A stretch of 64,000 nucleotides of DNA. Origin: Luedemannella flava. Its GTDB lineage: Bacteria > Actinomycetota > Actinomycetes > Mycobacteriales > Micromonosporaceae. A program made the position numbers and the translations under genes. How positions within the stretch are numbered: the stretch's first letter is position 1; every line of letters begins with the position of its first letter. Shown here piece after piece: positions 52,075 to 60,472 of the stretch. Below the pieces are notes generated by a model that was given only the letters and a program-made list of their open reading frames with translations, searched no databases and was not told the origin of the DNA. Location: positions 1-64,000 of the forward strand of contig NZ_BAAALT010000013.1 of the NCBI RefSeq assembly GCF_039528515.1, written 5' to 3'.

Positions 52075-52785
52075 GTGGCCCGGCCACAACGCCGACGCTC
52101 CACGGCACGTACATCCCCCAACCGTCACGCCAAGACCAGCGTCGCCCCGCGGGCGCTGGCGGTCCTGCTGCTGCTCGTCGGCGCGGCCGGCGGCGGTTAT
52201 CTCGGCATATACCGGCAGCACGCGGCCAAGGTGGCCGCCCAGGAGTCCCGCTACGACGTCGAGTCCGACATCGCGGCCCTGGACCAGTCCAAGCTGTACG
52301 ACGCGCGCGCCGGCCTCGACCCGGCCGTGCAGGCCGCGCTCGACAAGGCGGCCGCGGAGGCCAAGGACCAGGCCGCCAAGGCCAAGAAGGCCAACGAGCT
52401 GGCCGAGCGGGCCCAGGCGGCGAGCCGGTCGGAGAACCGGGAGCCCCCGGACTACGGCCCGATCCCGTCCTCGTGCGACGACTACACGGGCAACCGCGCG
52501 ATCGGCTGTGCCGAGCTGCTCAAGAAGGGCTTCGGGCTCGACCAGATGCCGTGCCTGAACAAGCTCTGGAACAAGGAGAGCAACTGGCGGACCACCGCCG
52601 AGAACACCTCCTCCGGGGCGTACGGCATCCCGCAGGCGCTGCCCGGCAGCAAGATGGCCAGCGAGGGCGACGACTGGCGGACCAACCCGGCGACGCAGAT
52701 CAAGTGGGGCCTGGGCTACATCAAGGGCCGCTACGGCACGCCGTGTAAGGCTTGGGACCACTCGGTAGCAACCGGTTGGTATTAG
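52075..52785 (+). CDS. Secreted transglycosylase-like (SLT) protein
   Basis: 236 residues from GTG 52075 with GAAGGGAA upstream. N-terminal basic region and membrane/signal helix (ALAVLLLLVGAAGGGYLGIY, 28-47), an Ala/Lys coiled coil (about 88-120), then a lysozyme-like domain: CLNKLWNKESNWRTTAENTSSGAYGIPQALPG, where the ES glutamate is the expected catalytic acid, and TQIKWGLGYIKGRYGTPCKAWDH. Cuts or binds peptidoglycan outside the membrane. The last codons are part of a 37-bp tandem repeat that continues past the stop. Confidence 0.9.
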   Translation: MARPQRRRSTARTSPNRHAKTSVAPRALAVLLLLVGAAGGGYLGIYRQHAAKVAAQESRYDVESDIAALDQSKLYDARAGLDPAVQAALDKAAAEAKDQAAKAKKANELAERAQAASRSENREPPDYGPIPSSCDDYTGNRAIGCAELLKKGFGLDQMPCLNKLWNKESNWRTTAENTSSGAYGIPQALPGSKMASEGDDWRTNPATQIKWGLGYIKGRYGTPCKAWDHSVATGWY

Positions 52786-52859
52786 GCGTCGCCGGAGGCG
52801 ATGTCCGACCGGTTGGTATTAGGCATCGCCGGGGGCGATGTCCGACCGGTTGGTACTAG
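52771..52859 (+). repeat. 37-bp tandem repeat, 2.4 copies, with hairpins
   Basis: Units at 52771-52807 and 52808-52844, differing at two positions, followed by 15 bp of a third (52845-52859). Each unit starts with ACCGGTTGGTATTAG, which in unit 1 encodes the last residues and stop of the transglycosylase gene, and contains a hairpin (CATCGCC-GGG-GGCGATG in unit 2). The 3' gene end including terminator has thus been duplicated in tandem. Confidence 0.85.
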
Positions 52860-52893
52860 CAGGTCCCGACGCGGGCGTGGTAGCTCTGACCAC

Positions 52894-53562
52894 GTGACGA
52901 TCGAGGATTCCTCGGAACCGGCTCACGTCCCTGGACGTGAGCCGGTTGCCGATTCGGCGGACCGGTTCGGGACCCCCGCCTTCTACGCCGCCATCGGGCG
53001 GGCCTTCGTGGCCATGTGCGCCCTCGTGCCGATCCTCGCCGTCGTCGAGCTGGGCGACCGGCTCACCGGCGGGGCGTTGCTGCGCGTCGGCGGCATCCGC
53101 CCGCGCCGCCTCGACGGGCTGGACGGCATCCTCCTCGCGCCGTTCCTGCACGCGAGCTGGGACCATCTCGTGGTCAACAGCGCGCCACTGATCCTGCTGG
53201 GCACGTTCGTGCTCGCCGCCGGGTGGCGCAGCTTCCTGCTCAGCACTCTCGTCATCGCCGTCGTCAGCGGCATCGGGACGTGGCTGCTCACGCCGGAGAA
53301 CACGATCGTGGTCGGCGCGAGCGGCGTCATCTTCGGGTACCTGGGGCTGCTGCTCGCCCGCGGTGTCGTGGAGCGCCGGCTGTGGCACATCGGCGTGGGT
53401 CTGCTGGTCGCCGTCCTCTACGGCTGGCAGATCCTGCTGATCGACCCCGCGAACACGCAGGTGTCCTGGCAGGCGCACCTGTTCGGCTTCGCCGGCGGGA
53501 TCATCGCCGCGGTGCTCGTGCGCACCCGACGGAGCTTGCCGCCCGCCGTGGCGCACCCGTAA
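52894..53562 (+). CDS. Rhomboid-family intramembrane serine protease
   Basis: 222 residues from GTG 52894. Six membrane helices with the rhomboid catalytic set: ASWDHLVVNSAPL (HxxxN), Ser in VVGASGVIFGYLG (GASG), His in SWQAHLFGFAGG. Cleaves transmembrane substrates within the membrane. The predicted cytoplasmic N terminus is encoded across a near-perfect 32-bp palindrome; if the start were downstream the first helix would lose its lead. Weak ribosome site, possibly leaderless. Confidence 0.92.
   Translation: MTIEDSSEPAHVPGREPVADSADRFGTPAFYAAIGRAFVAMCALVPILAVVELGDRLTGGALLRVGGIRPRRLDGLDGILLAPFLHASWDHLVVNSAPLILLGTFVLAAGWRSFLLSTLVIAVVSGIGTWLLTPENTIVVGASGVIFGYLGLLLARGVVERRLWHIGVGLLVAVLYGWQILLIDPANTQVSWQAHLFGFAGGIIAAVLVRTRRSLPPAVAHP
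52916..52947. other. 32-bp near-perfect palindrome inside the rhomboid 5' end
   Basis: Arms AACCGGCTCACGTCC (52916-52930) and GGACGTGAGCCGGTT (52933-52947) pair perfectly over 15 bp with a 2-nt CT centre. It lies 22 bp after the rhomboid start codon and would fold into a very stable hairpin in the mRNA or bind a dimeric regulator. Confidence 0.75.
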
Positions 53563-53605
53563 CGTTGCGTCAAGCTGTGCTCGACACATCGTGGTGGAGG
53601 CGCGC

Positions 53606-54577
53606 GTGGGCGACGTTGATCTCGTCATCGTGGGGGCGGGGCCTTCGGGCCTGTTCGCGGCGTACTATGCCGGTTTTCGAGGCTTTTCCACTGTCGTGAT
53701 CGACGCGCTGCCGGAGCCGGGTGGCCAGATAACGGCGATGTACCCGGAGAAGGTCATCTACGACGTCGCGGGCTTTCCCGCGATCCGCGGCCGGGAACTG
53801 GTCGCCAACCTGGTGGCCCAGGCCGCGCCCTTCCGGCCCACCTACCTTCTGGGCGTGCGCGCGGAGGGCCTCGACCGCGACCCTGACGGCCGCCCGCTGC
53901 TCACCCTCTCCAACGGCGAGACGCTGCGCTGCGGCGCCATCCTCATCACGGGGGGCCTGGGCAGCTTCACGCCGCGCCCGCTGCCGTGCGCCGCGGACTG
54001 GTCGGGCGCCGGGCTGGTCTACTTCGTGCCCGAGCTCAACGTCCTGGCCGGCAAGCACGTGGTGATCGTGGGCGGCGGCGACTCGGCCTTCGACTGGGCG
54101 CTGGCGCTGCAGCCGATCGCGGAGTCGGTGACGATCGTGCACCGCCGCGACGCGTTCCGCGCGCACGCCGGCACCGTCGCGAAGGTCCGCGCGCTGCCGG
54201 TCGACATCCTCGTGAACGCGCAGGTCACCCGCATCATCGGCGACGGCGCCGTGACGGCTGTGGAGGTGACCGTCAAGGGCGAGGAGCCGAGGACGCTGCC
54301 GGCCGACGGGGTCGTCGCCGCCCTGGGCTTCACCGCCGATCTCGGGCCGCTCGCCGACTGGGGCCTCACGCTCGACCACCGACACATCGTCGTGGACTCG
54401 ACGATGGTCACGAACCTGCCGCGCATCTTCGCGGCCGGCGACATCACGGAGTACCCGGGCAAGGTGCGGCTCATCGCGACAGGCTTCGGCGAGGCGGCCA
54501 CGGCGGTCAACAACGCCGCCCCGATCATCAACCCGGCCGCGCACCTGTTCCCGGGCCACTCGTCCGACGCCGGCTGA
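53606..54577 (+). CDS. Ferredoxin--NADP reductase (TrxR-like type)
   Basis: 323 residues from GTG 53606, fixed by GGAGG 5 nt upstream. Two-dinucleotide-binding flavoprotein: FAD loop VIVGAGPSGLFAAYYAG at 7-23, GGQITAMYPEKVIYDVAGFP, NADP loop VIVGGGDSAFDWAL with HRRDAFRAH favouring NADPH, FAAGDITEYPGKVRLIATGFGEAATAVNNA. The CxxC pair of thioredoxin reductase is absent, which together with the YPEKxIYDVAG motif identifies the bacterial thioredoxin-reductase-like FNR. Transfers electrons between NADPH and ferredoxin. Confidence 0.92.
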   Translation: MGDVDLVIVGAGPSGLFAAYYAGFRGFSTVVIDALPEPGGQITAMYPEKVIYDVAGFPAIRGRELVANLVAQAAPFRPTYLLGVRAEGLDRDPDGRPLLTLSNGETLRCGAILITGGLGSFTPRPLPCAADWSGAGLVYFVPELNVLAGKHVVIVGGGDSAFDWALALQPIAESVTIVHRRDAFRAHAGTVAKVRALPVDILVNAQVTRIIGDGAVTAVEVTVKGEEPRTLPADGVVAALGFTADLGPLADWGLTLDHRHIVVDSTMVTNLPRIFAAGDITEYPGKVRLIATGFGEAATAVNNAAPIINPAAHLFPGHSSDAG

Positions 54578-54608
54578 CCGCGCCCCGCGGCGTCGCGGGG
54601 CGCGGCCG

Positions 54609-55661
54609 TCAGTCGTCCAGCGCCGCGTCGTCGAGCCCGGCCTCGGCCGGCGCGTCGAAGTCGACCCGGGAGTAACGGCGCAGCTTCTCCAGGCGGTGCC
54701 ACGAGTCGATCACCCGGATCGTGCCGCTCTTGGACCGCATCACGATCGACTGCGTGTACGCCCCGCCGGCCCGGTAGCGCACGCCGCGCAGCAGGTCACC
54801 GGAGGTCACCCCGGTCGCACAGAAGAAGGCGTTGTCGCCACGGACCAGGTCGTTGGTGGAGAGCACCCGGTCGAGGTCGTGGCCGGCCGCGATGGCCCGC
54901 TCGCGCTCGGCCCCGTCCTGCGGCCAGAGCTTGGCCTGGATCTCGCCGCCCATGCACTTGAGCGCGCACGCCGCCACGATGCCCTCCGGCGTACCGCCGA
55001 TGCCCATGAGCACGTCGACGTCGGTGGTCTCGCGCGCCGCGCTGATCGCGCCCGCGATGTCGCCGTCGAGGATGAACCGGATGCGCGCGCCCGCGTCGCG
55101 GACCTCCTTGATGAGCGCGGCGTGGCGGGGACGGTCCAGGATGCAGACGGTCACGTCCGACACCGACGAATGCTTCACCTTGGCGATGCGCTGCAGGTTC
55201 TCCTTCACGCCCGCCTCGATGTCGATGACCCCGGCGGCCTCGGGCCCGACGGCGAGCTTCTCCATGTAGAACACGGCCGACGGGTCGAACATCGCGCCGC
55301 GCTCGGCGACCGCGAGCACGGCCAGGGCGTTGGGCATGCCCTTGCTCATCATCGTGGTGCCGTCGATCGGGTCGACGGCCACGTCGACCTCGGGGCCGCC
55401 CTGCCAGTCGCCGACGTGCTCGCCGTTGAAGAGCATCGGCGCGGCGTCCTTCTCGCCCTCGCCGATGACCACGACGCCGCGCATGGGCAGCGAGTTGATC
55501 AGCGAGCGCATGGCGTCGACGGCCGCTCCGTCACCCCGGTTCTTGTCGCCCCGGCCCACCCACCGGCCAGCGGCCATGGCGGCGGCCTCCGTGACGCGGA
55601 CGAGTTCGAGGGCGAGGTTACGGTCGAGATCTTCGGCGCGGCGGGGGAGTGAAGCGGACAT
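54609..55661 (-). CDS. glpX: Class II fructose-1,6-bisphosphatase
   Basis: 350 residues. GlpX family: DGAAVDAMRSLIN, GEGEKDAAPML, metal motif DPIDGT, ILDRPRH, GDIAGAI, MGIGGTPEGIVAACALKCMGG. Removes the 1-phosphate of fructose 1,6-bisphosphate in gluconeogenesis, functionally paired with pckG 6 kb away. ATG with GAGGAGG upstream. Divergent from the DUF4245 gene, as in M. tuberculosis Rv1099c/Rv1100. Confidence 0.96.
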   Translation of the reverse strand: MSASLPRRAEDLDRNLALELVRVTEAAAMAAGRWVGRGDKNRGDGAAVDAMRSLINSLPMRGVVVIGEGEKDAAPMLFNGEHVGDWQGGPEVDVAVDPIDGTTMMSKGMPNALAVLAVAERGAMFDPSAVFYMEKLAVGPEAAGVIDIEAGVKENLQRIAKVKHSSVSDVTVCILDRPRHAALIKEVRDAGARIRFILDGDIAGAISAARETTDVDVLMGIGGTPEGIVAACALKCMGGEIQAKLWPQDGAERERAIAAGHDLDRVLSTNDLVRGDNAFFCATGVTSGDLLRGVRYRAGGAYTQSIVMRSKSGTIRVIDSWHRLEKLRRYSRVDFDAPAEAGLDDAALDD

Positions 55662-55804
55662 CAGTGGCCTCCTCGGGGCGTCGACAGTGACCGGCGTGCG
55701 GTAGGAAAGCGTTTACACGCAGCGTCCCGGCTTTCCCCTATGGTGCCATCGGAAGGTTTCGGGCCGGTGGCGGATGCCCCTGACGGGTCGGTCACTATGG
55801 TGGC

Positions 55805-56362
55805 GTGACTTCCGCGCAGACGCCCGTACCAGCAGATCTTCCCGCAGCCGGACCCCGTCGATCGGGGCGCGGCTGGCGCGACATGGCCCGGTCCATGGTC
55901 GTCCTGCTCATCCCCGTGGCGATCTTCGTGGGCATCTACCGGTTCTACGGCGGGGAGGATGTCGTCCTTGTCGACACCGCCCCCGCGTACGCCGAGGCCC
56001 GCGCCGCGAAGGCGTTCCCGGTGCTGGAGCCGGCCGGGCTGGCCGACGGGTGGCGCCCGGTCAGCGCGGCCTACCGGACGGGCGCGGACGGCGGCGTGCT
56101 GCGGATCGGCTACCTCGCCCCCGACGACGGCCAGATCCAGCTCGTGCAGTCCAACCGGCCGGCGGACCTGCTGGTCGCCGACGAGCTGGGCGCCGCCGGC
56201 GAGGGCCGGGGCACGGTGAACGAGGCCGGCCTGTCCTGGCAGGTGTACACGGTCCGGGGCGACGAGCACGCGCTCGTCTCCGTCGGTCCCGACCGGACCG
56301 TCATCGTGGTGGGCTCCGCCGAGGTAGCCACTCTGCGTACTCTTGCCGGCGCGCTGCGCTGA
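55805..56362 (+). CDS. DUF4245 domain protein
   Basis: 185 residues from GTG 55805. One membrane helix (MARSMVVLLIPVAIFVGIYRF, about 27-47) and an extracytoplasmic domain of beta strands (GWRPVSAAYR, LRIGYLAPDDGQIQLVQSNRP, WQVYTVRGDEHALVSVGPDRTVIVVGSA). The family is conserved next to glpX in actinobacteria but uncharacterised. Confidence 0.9.
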   Translation: MTSAQTPVPADLPAAGPRRSGRGWRDMARSMVVLLIPVAIFVGIYRFYGGEDVVLVDTAPAYAEARAAKAFPVLEPAGLADGWRPVSAAYRTGADGGVLRIGYLAPDDGQIQLVQSNRPADLLVADELGAAGEGRGTVNEAGLSWQVYTVRGDEHALVSVGPDRTVIVVGSAEVATLRTLAGALR

Positions 56363-56426
56363 CCTGCGCTAAGGCGTGGAGCTCGTCTCGTACACTCGGC
56401 TATCCGCGCCGACCCCGGAGGTTTCC

Positions 56427-57221
56427 ATGTCGCAGCAGGTCCGCGCCGGCCGCCGGCCGGTCGCGCTCATCGGGCTGGTCGTCGCCGCGCTGCTCACGTT
56501 CGGCGTGGCGGCCTGCGACAAGGGTGATGGTGGCGTGGGCAACGCGCTCACCCCGCCCGGCGCGGCCAAGAACGAGCTGACGGCCGCGATCGCCGCGCTG
56601 TCCGGCAAGCCGTACCACTTCGCGGCTGCCCAGGCGGGCACGGAGATCTCCAGCGGCACGGTCGACGGCAAGGGCTCCGCGCAGTTCCACGCGAACATCT
56701 CCGACCCCACCTCGGGCGCCTCGGTCGTCATGGACGCGACCCGCGTCGACAAGACGGCGTACCTGAAGGTGGACTTCGGCGCGCTCGCCGGCGTCGTCCC
56801 GGTCCTCGGCGACCTCAACCGCAAGTGGGTCAGGATCGACCCGAAGAAGGTGCCGGCGTCGCTGTCCAAGCAGCTCGACGTGGGGCTGTCGGCGGACCTG
56901 TCGGTGCTGGCCGCGGGCGTGCAGACGGCCGAGAAGAGCGGCGACGTCTACCACGGCACGCTCGACCTGTCGAAGGGCGCGGCGCTGCTCAACCCGGCGT
57001 CGGCGGCCAAGCCCGACGCCTCGGCCAAGGCCCTGCCCTACGAGGCGACCATCGCCAACGGCGTTCTGTCGACCCTCACGGTCAAGGGCATCAAGATCGG
57101 CGGCAAGCCGAGCGACGTGACGCTGACCCTCACCGACGTCGGCAAGCCCGTCACGATCGAGAAGCCCAAGGGCGCGGTCCCGGCCCCCGCCGACCTCTAC
57201 TCCCTGCTGTCCGCCGCCTGA
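56427..57221 (+). CDS. LppX/LprAFG-type lipoprotein
   Basis: 264 residues from ATG 56427 with a perfect GGAGGTTTCC upstream. Lipoprotein signal with lipobox VAAC-DKG (Cys near 33). The rest follows the LprG/LppX pattern: GKPYHFAAAQAGTEISSGTVDGKGSAQF, VVMDATRVDKTAYLKVDFG, KWVRIDPKKVP, YHGTLDLSKGAALLNP, GKPSDVTLTLTDVGKPVTIEKP. These U-shaped folds bind lipids or glycolipids for transport to the cell surface. Confidence 0.88.
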   Translation: MSQQVRAGRRPVALIGLVVAALLTFGVAACDKGDGGVGNALTPPGAAKNELTAAIAALSGKPYHFAAAQAGTEISSGTVDGKGSAQFHANISDPTSGASVVMDATRVDKTAYLKVDFGALAGVVPVLGDLNRKWVRIDPKKVPASLSKQLDVGLSADLSVLAAGVQTAEKSGDVYHGTLDLSKGAALLNPASAAKPDASAKALPYEATIANGVLSTLTVKGIKIGGKPSDVTLTLTDVGKPVTIEKPKGAVPAPADLYSLLSAA

Positions 57222-57229
57222 GGTCCCGA

Positions 57230-57289
57230 TGCATGGATCTTGAGGGCTCAACCCTCCTACGGGCCGTTAAAGGCCCCAAGATTCATGCA
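57230..57289. repeat. Hairpin repeat, GGATCT-type, copy 4
   Basis: Arms TGCATGGATCTTGAGGG (57230-57246) and GCCCCAAGATTCATGCA (57273-57289) pair with two mismatches; inside are two small stems, GAGGG/CCCTC and GGGCC/GGCCC, giving a cruciform-like three-way fold. It lies between the convergent lipoprotein and xseB genes. Confidence 0.65.
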
Positions 57290-57307
57290 CCGTGGCCCGA
57301 TGCGCGG

Positions 57308-57496
57308 TCAGTCGGTGGAGGTGGCCGCGTCGAGGCGGGCACGGGCGCCGTCGAGCCAGCGCTGGCACACCGACGCCAGGTGTTCGCCGCGCTCCCAGAG
57401 GGCCAGCGACTCCTCCAGCGTGGCGCCGCCGGCCTCCAGCTTCTCGACGACTCCGGCCAGCTCGGCGCGGGCCTGCTCGTAGCTCAGCTCTTCCAT
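57308..57496 (-). CDS. xseB: Exodeoxyribonuclease VII small subunit
   Basis: 62 residues from ATG 57494-57496; a GTG at 57509-57511 that overlaps the xseA stop by GTGA would add five residues. ELSYEQARAELAGVVEKLEAGGATLEESLALWERGEHLASVCQRWL is the typical XseB helical hairpin with the G-x-x-L-E-E-S-L-A-L-W-E-R-G core. Binds XseA to form the single-strand exonuclease. Confidence 0.93.
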   Translation of the reverse strand: MEELSYEQARAELAGVVEKLEAGGATLEESLALWERGEHLASVCQRWLDGARARLDAATSTD

Positions 57497-57507
57497 CGCT
57501 CCGTCCC

Positions 57508-58731
57508 TCACGTCCCGACCACCTTAGCGGCCAGCTCACCCTCGGCCAGCCGCACGCGCAGCGCGTCCCCGGCCGCCACGTCCGCCGGCGCCCGCACCAC
57601 CGCGCCGGCCGCGTCCTGCACGATCGCGTAGCCGCGCCGCAGCGTCGCGGCCGGCGACAACGCCCGCAGCCGCGCCACGGTGTGGTGCAGCTCCGTGTCG
57701 GCCCGCGCCAACCGGTGACCCAGCGTCCGGTGCGCGCGCTGCCGCAGCGCCTCGACGTCCGCGGCGCGTTGCGCCACCATCGCCTGCGGATTCGCGAGTA
57801 CGGGCCGGGAGCGCGCGGCGTCGAGGCGCTGCTGCTCGCGGGCGATCTGGTGGCGCACCGCCCGCTGCAGGCGCCCCCGGGCCTGGCTGATCAGCCGCAG
57901 CTCCTCGGCCAGGTCGGGCACCACGCGCTTGGCCGCGTCGGTCGGGGTGGACGCCCGGACGTCGGCCACGAAGTCGATCAGCGGGACGTCCGTCTCGTGC
58001 CCGATCGCCGAGATCACCGGCGTGCGGCAGCCGAAGACCGCCCGGCACAGCGCCTCGTCGGAGAAGGGCAGCAGGTCCTCCACGCCGCCCCCGCCCCGGG
58101 CCAGGATGATCACATCGACCGCGGGGTCCGCGTCGAGGACCTTCAGGGCGTCGATGATCTGCGGCACGGCGGTCGGCCCCTGCACGGCCGTGTTGACCAC
58201 CCGGAACTTCACCGCCGGCCAGCGCCGGCGGGCATTGTCGAGCACGTCGCGCTCGGCGGCGCTCGCCCGGCCCGTGACCAGCCCGATCGTGCCCGGCAGG
58301 AACGGCAGCCGCCGTTTGCGCGCCTTGTCGAACAGGCCCTCGGCGGCGAGCAGCTTCTTGAGCTGTTCGAGGCGGGCCAGCAACTCGCCTAGCCCGACCT
58401 GGCGGATCTCGTCGGCCCGCAGGGAGAACGTGCCCCGCCCGGGGAAGAAGTCCGGCTTGGCGTGCGCCACGATCCGGGCGCCCTCGCTGAGCTGGGGCGC
58501 GCCGAGGTCGAGCACGTCGCGGCCGGTGGTGACGGTGAGGCTCATCTCGGCGGACGGGTCGCGCAGCGTGAGGAACACCGTGCTCGTGCCCGGGCGCCGG
58601 GAGATCTGCGCCACCTGGCCCTCCACCCACACCCAGCCGAGCCGGGCGATCCACGCGGAGATCATCTGGCTGACCACGCGGACGGGGAACGGCTCCTCGG
58701 CCGTCGACTTCTTCTTCTCGGGTGTCGTCAT
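57508..58731 (-). CDS. xseA: Exodeoxyribonuclease VII large subunit
   Basis: 407 residues from ATG 58729-58731. N-terminal OB fold (WVWVEGQVAQISRRPGTSTVFLTLRD), catalytic domain (GTIGLVTGRASAAERDVLDNARRRWP, IILARGGGGVEDLLPFSDEAL, PVISAIGHETDVPLIDFVADVRASTPTDAAK), long coiled coil (275-345) and C-terminal RGYAIV barrel. The frame stays open further upstream across ispH but without a start. Degrades single-stranded DNA in repair. Confidence 0.95.
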   Translation of the reverse strand: MTTPEKKKSTAEEPFPVRVVSQMISAWIARLGWVWVEGQVAQISRRPGTSTVFLTLRDPSAEMSLTVTTGRDVLDLGAPQLSEGARIVAHAKPDFFPGRGTFSLRADEIRQVGLGELLARLEQLKKLLAAEGLFDKARKRRLPFLPGTIGLVTGRASAAERDVLDNARRRWPAVKFRVVNTAVQGPTAVPQIIDALKVLDADPAVDVIILARGGGGVEDLLPFSDEALCRAVFGCRTPVISAIGHETDVPLIDFVADVRASTPTDAAKRVVPDLAEELRLISQARGRLQRAVRHQIAREQQRLDAARSRPVLANPQAMVAQRAADVEALRQRAHRTLGHRLARADTELHHTVARLRALSPAATLRRGYAIVQDAAGAVVRAPADVAAGDALRVRLAEGELAAKVVGT

Positions 58732-58818
58732 CGCCGCGTCAGCGTATCGGCGGCGTACGACGGTGGCCCGGATCACTGCTCGTCTGGCGGGGCGTGCGGA
58801 CGGCCGTACCATGGGGTC

Positions 58819-59775
58819 GTGACCTCTAAGCGCGTACTCCTCGCCAAGCCCCGCGGCTACTGCGCCGGTGTCGACCGGGCGGTGCAGACCGTGGAGGAGG
58901 CCCTCAAGCTCTACGGTGCCCCGATCTACGTGCGCAAGCAGATCGTGCACAACAAGCATGTCGTGGCCACCCTGGAGGCGCAGGGCGCGATCTTCGTGGA
59001 GGAGAACGAGGAGGTGCCCGAGGGCGCCACCGTGATCTTCTCGGCGCACGGCGTGGCGCCCGAGGTCTACGAGCAGGCGCGCGAGCGGAACCTGAAGGCG
59101 ATCGACGCGACCTGCCCGCTGGTCACCAAGGTCCACCACGAGGCCCGCCGGTACGCGGCGCAGGACTACGACATCCTGCTCATCGGCCACGAGGGTCATG
59201 AAGAGGTCATCGGCACGGCCGGCGAGGCCCCCGCCCACGTGCAGCTCGTCGACGGCCCCGACGAGGCCGACAAGATCCAGGTCCGCGACCCGGAGAAGGT
59301 CGTCTGGCTGTCCCAGACCACCCTGTCGGTCGACGAGACGATGGAGACGGTCGCCCGGCTCAAGGAGCGCCTGCCGCTGCTCCAGTCGCCGCCCAGCGAC
59401 GACATCTGCTACGCCACCCAGAACCGCCAGCAGGTCGTCAAGCAGATCGCCGCCGAGTGCGACGTGATGATCGTGGTGGGCTCCACCAACTCGTCCAACT
59501 CCCTGCGCCTGCGCGACGTGGCCCTGGACGCCGGCGCGCGCGCCAGCTACCTGGTCGACTACGCGACCGAGATCGCCGACGAGTGGCTCGAGGGCGCGAC
59601 GACGGTCGGCCTGACCTCGGGCGCCAGCGTCCCCGACGAGCTGGTCACCCAGGTCCTCGACCACCTCGCGGCCCGCGGCTTCGGCCAGGTCGACGAGATC
59701 ATGACGGTGCAGGAGAAGATCACCTTCTCCCTCCCCCAGGAACTCAAGCGCGACATGAAGGCCGCCGCCCGCTGA
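58819..59775 (+). CDS. ispH: 4-hydroxy-3-methylbut-2-enyl diphosphate reductase
   Basis: 318 residues from GTG 58819. Last step of the MEP isoprenoid pathway, giving IPP and DMAPP. Three cluster cysteines in PRGYCAGVDRA, DATCPLVTKVH and DDICYATQNRQ; substrate histidines in IVHNKHVV and LIGHEGHEE; catalytic SAHGVAPE and VGSTNSSNS. Divergent from xseA by 87 bp. Feeds the uppS product pathway. Confidence 0.96.
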   Translation: MTSKRVLLAKPRGYCAGVDRAVQTVEEALKLYGAPIYVRKQIVHNKHVVATLEAQGAIFVEENEEVPEGATVIFSAHGVAPEVYEQARERNLKAIDATCPLVTKVHHEARRYAAQDYDILLIGHEGHEEVIGTAGEAPAHVQLVDGPDEADKIQVRDPEKVVWLSQTTLSVDETMETVARLKERLPLLQSPPSDDICYATQNRQQVVKQIAAECDVMIVVGSTNSSNSLRLRDVALDAGARASYLVDYATEIADEWLEGATTVGLTSGASVPDELVTQVLDHLAARGFGQVDEIMTVQEKITFSLPQELKRDMKAAAR

Positions 59776-59797
59776 CCCCGGGCTCTGACGGGCCGTC

Positions 59798-59884
59798 ACC
59801 CGTTCCGCCGAACGGGTCGCTTCTGACGTACACCGCCACGTCGACCTCGCCAAGGGGTCGCCGCCACATGCTCACATGTGGCGG
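59798..59884 (+). terminator. Two hairpins downstream of ispH
   Basis: ACCCGTTC (59798-59805)/GAACGGGT (59810-59817) with CGCC loop, and CCGCCACATG (59861-59870)/CATGTGGCGG (59875-59884) with CTCA loop. The first is the likely ispH terminator; the rest of the 235-bp gap to 60011 holds an imperfect CCGCCA/TGGCGG stem and no gene. Confidence 0.65.
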
Positions 59885-60010
59885 GTCGCCGGACCCGTGT
59901 GTCCCGCCAGATGGTCACAGGTGGCGGCATACGGGTGTCGGATGGGCGGCGTTGCTGAGTGTGATCATTCGGCGGCGGTGGGTGTCGTACGCTCGCAATA
60001 GCATGGGTGA

Positions 60011-60469
60011 ATGTCCGGCTATCGTGACGGGGACGGCGAAGGTCGGGTCATTCCGGCGCCGAAGTCCGTTGCCGAGATCCTCGCCATGCGCGGCGAGGGC
60101 AGCGGGCGCGACAAGGACTACCTCGAGCAGGACGAGGTCTGGCACGCGTGGCCGGGCGTGTGGATGATCAGCCCGGTCGCCGCAGCCAACGACGTACGGA
60201 CCAGGACGATAACCACCTATCTCACGTGGGGCTTCACGTCGCGGCCCGTCTATCACGCCGAGGATGTGCAGCGCGTGACTGACGCGATCGCGGCGGGCAC
60301 GGCCGTGGTGGAGCCCAGGTGGCGGCGCGACACTGACGAGGGCCGGGCGGCCATCCGCGAGTTCGAGCGCACACGTGGGCGGCGGGCGTTCCTCGGGTTC
60401 CTCGTGCCGCTGTTGTTCATCATCGCGTTGATCGCGGCGCTGGTGCTCCCGCCCCTCCTGTTGTCCTGA
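60011..60469 (+). CDS. Tail-anchored membrane protein of unknown family
   Basis: 152 residues from ATG 60011. Soluble N part with conserved-looking VWHAWPGVWMISPVA and YLTWGFTSRPVYHAEDVQRV, an Arg-rich segment, and a C-terminal membrane helix (FLGFLVPLLFIIALIAALVLPPLLL). No motif recognised. Its stop is 3 bp from the stop of convergent rmuC. Confidence 0.65.
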   Translation: MSGYRDGDGEGRVIPAPKSVAEILAMRGEGSGRDKDYLEQDEVWHAWPGVWMISPVAAANDVRTRTITTYLTWGFTSRPVYHAEDVQRVTDAIAAGTAVVEPRWRRDTDEGRAAIREFERTRGRRAFLGFLVPLLFIIALIAALVLPPLLLS

Positions 60470-60472
60470 CCG

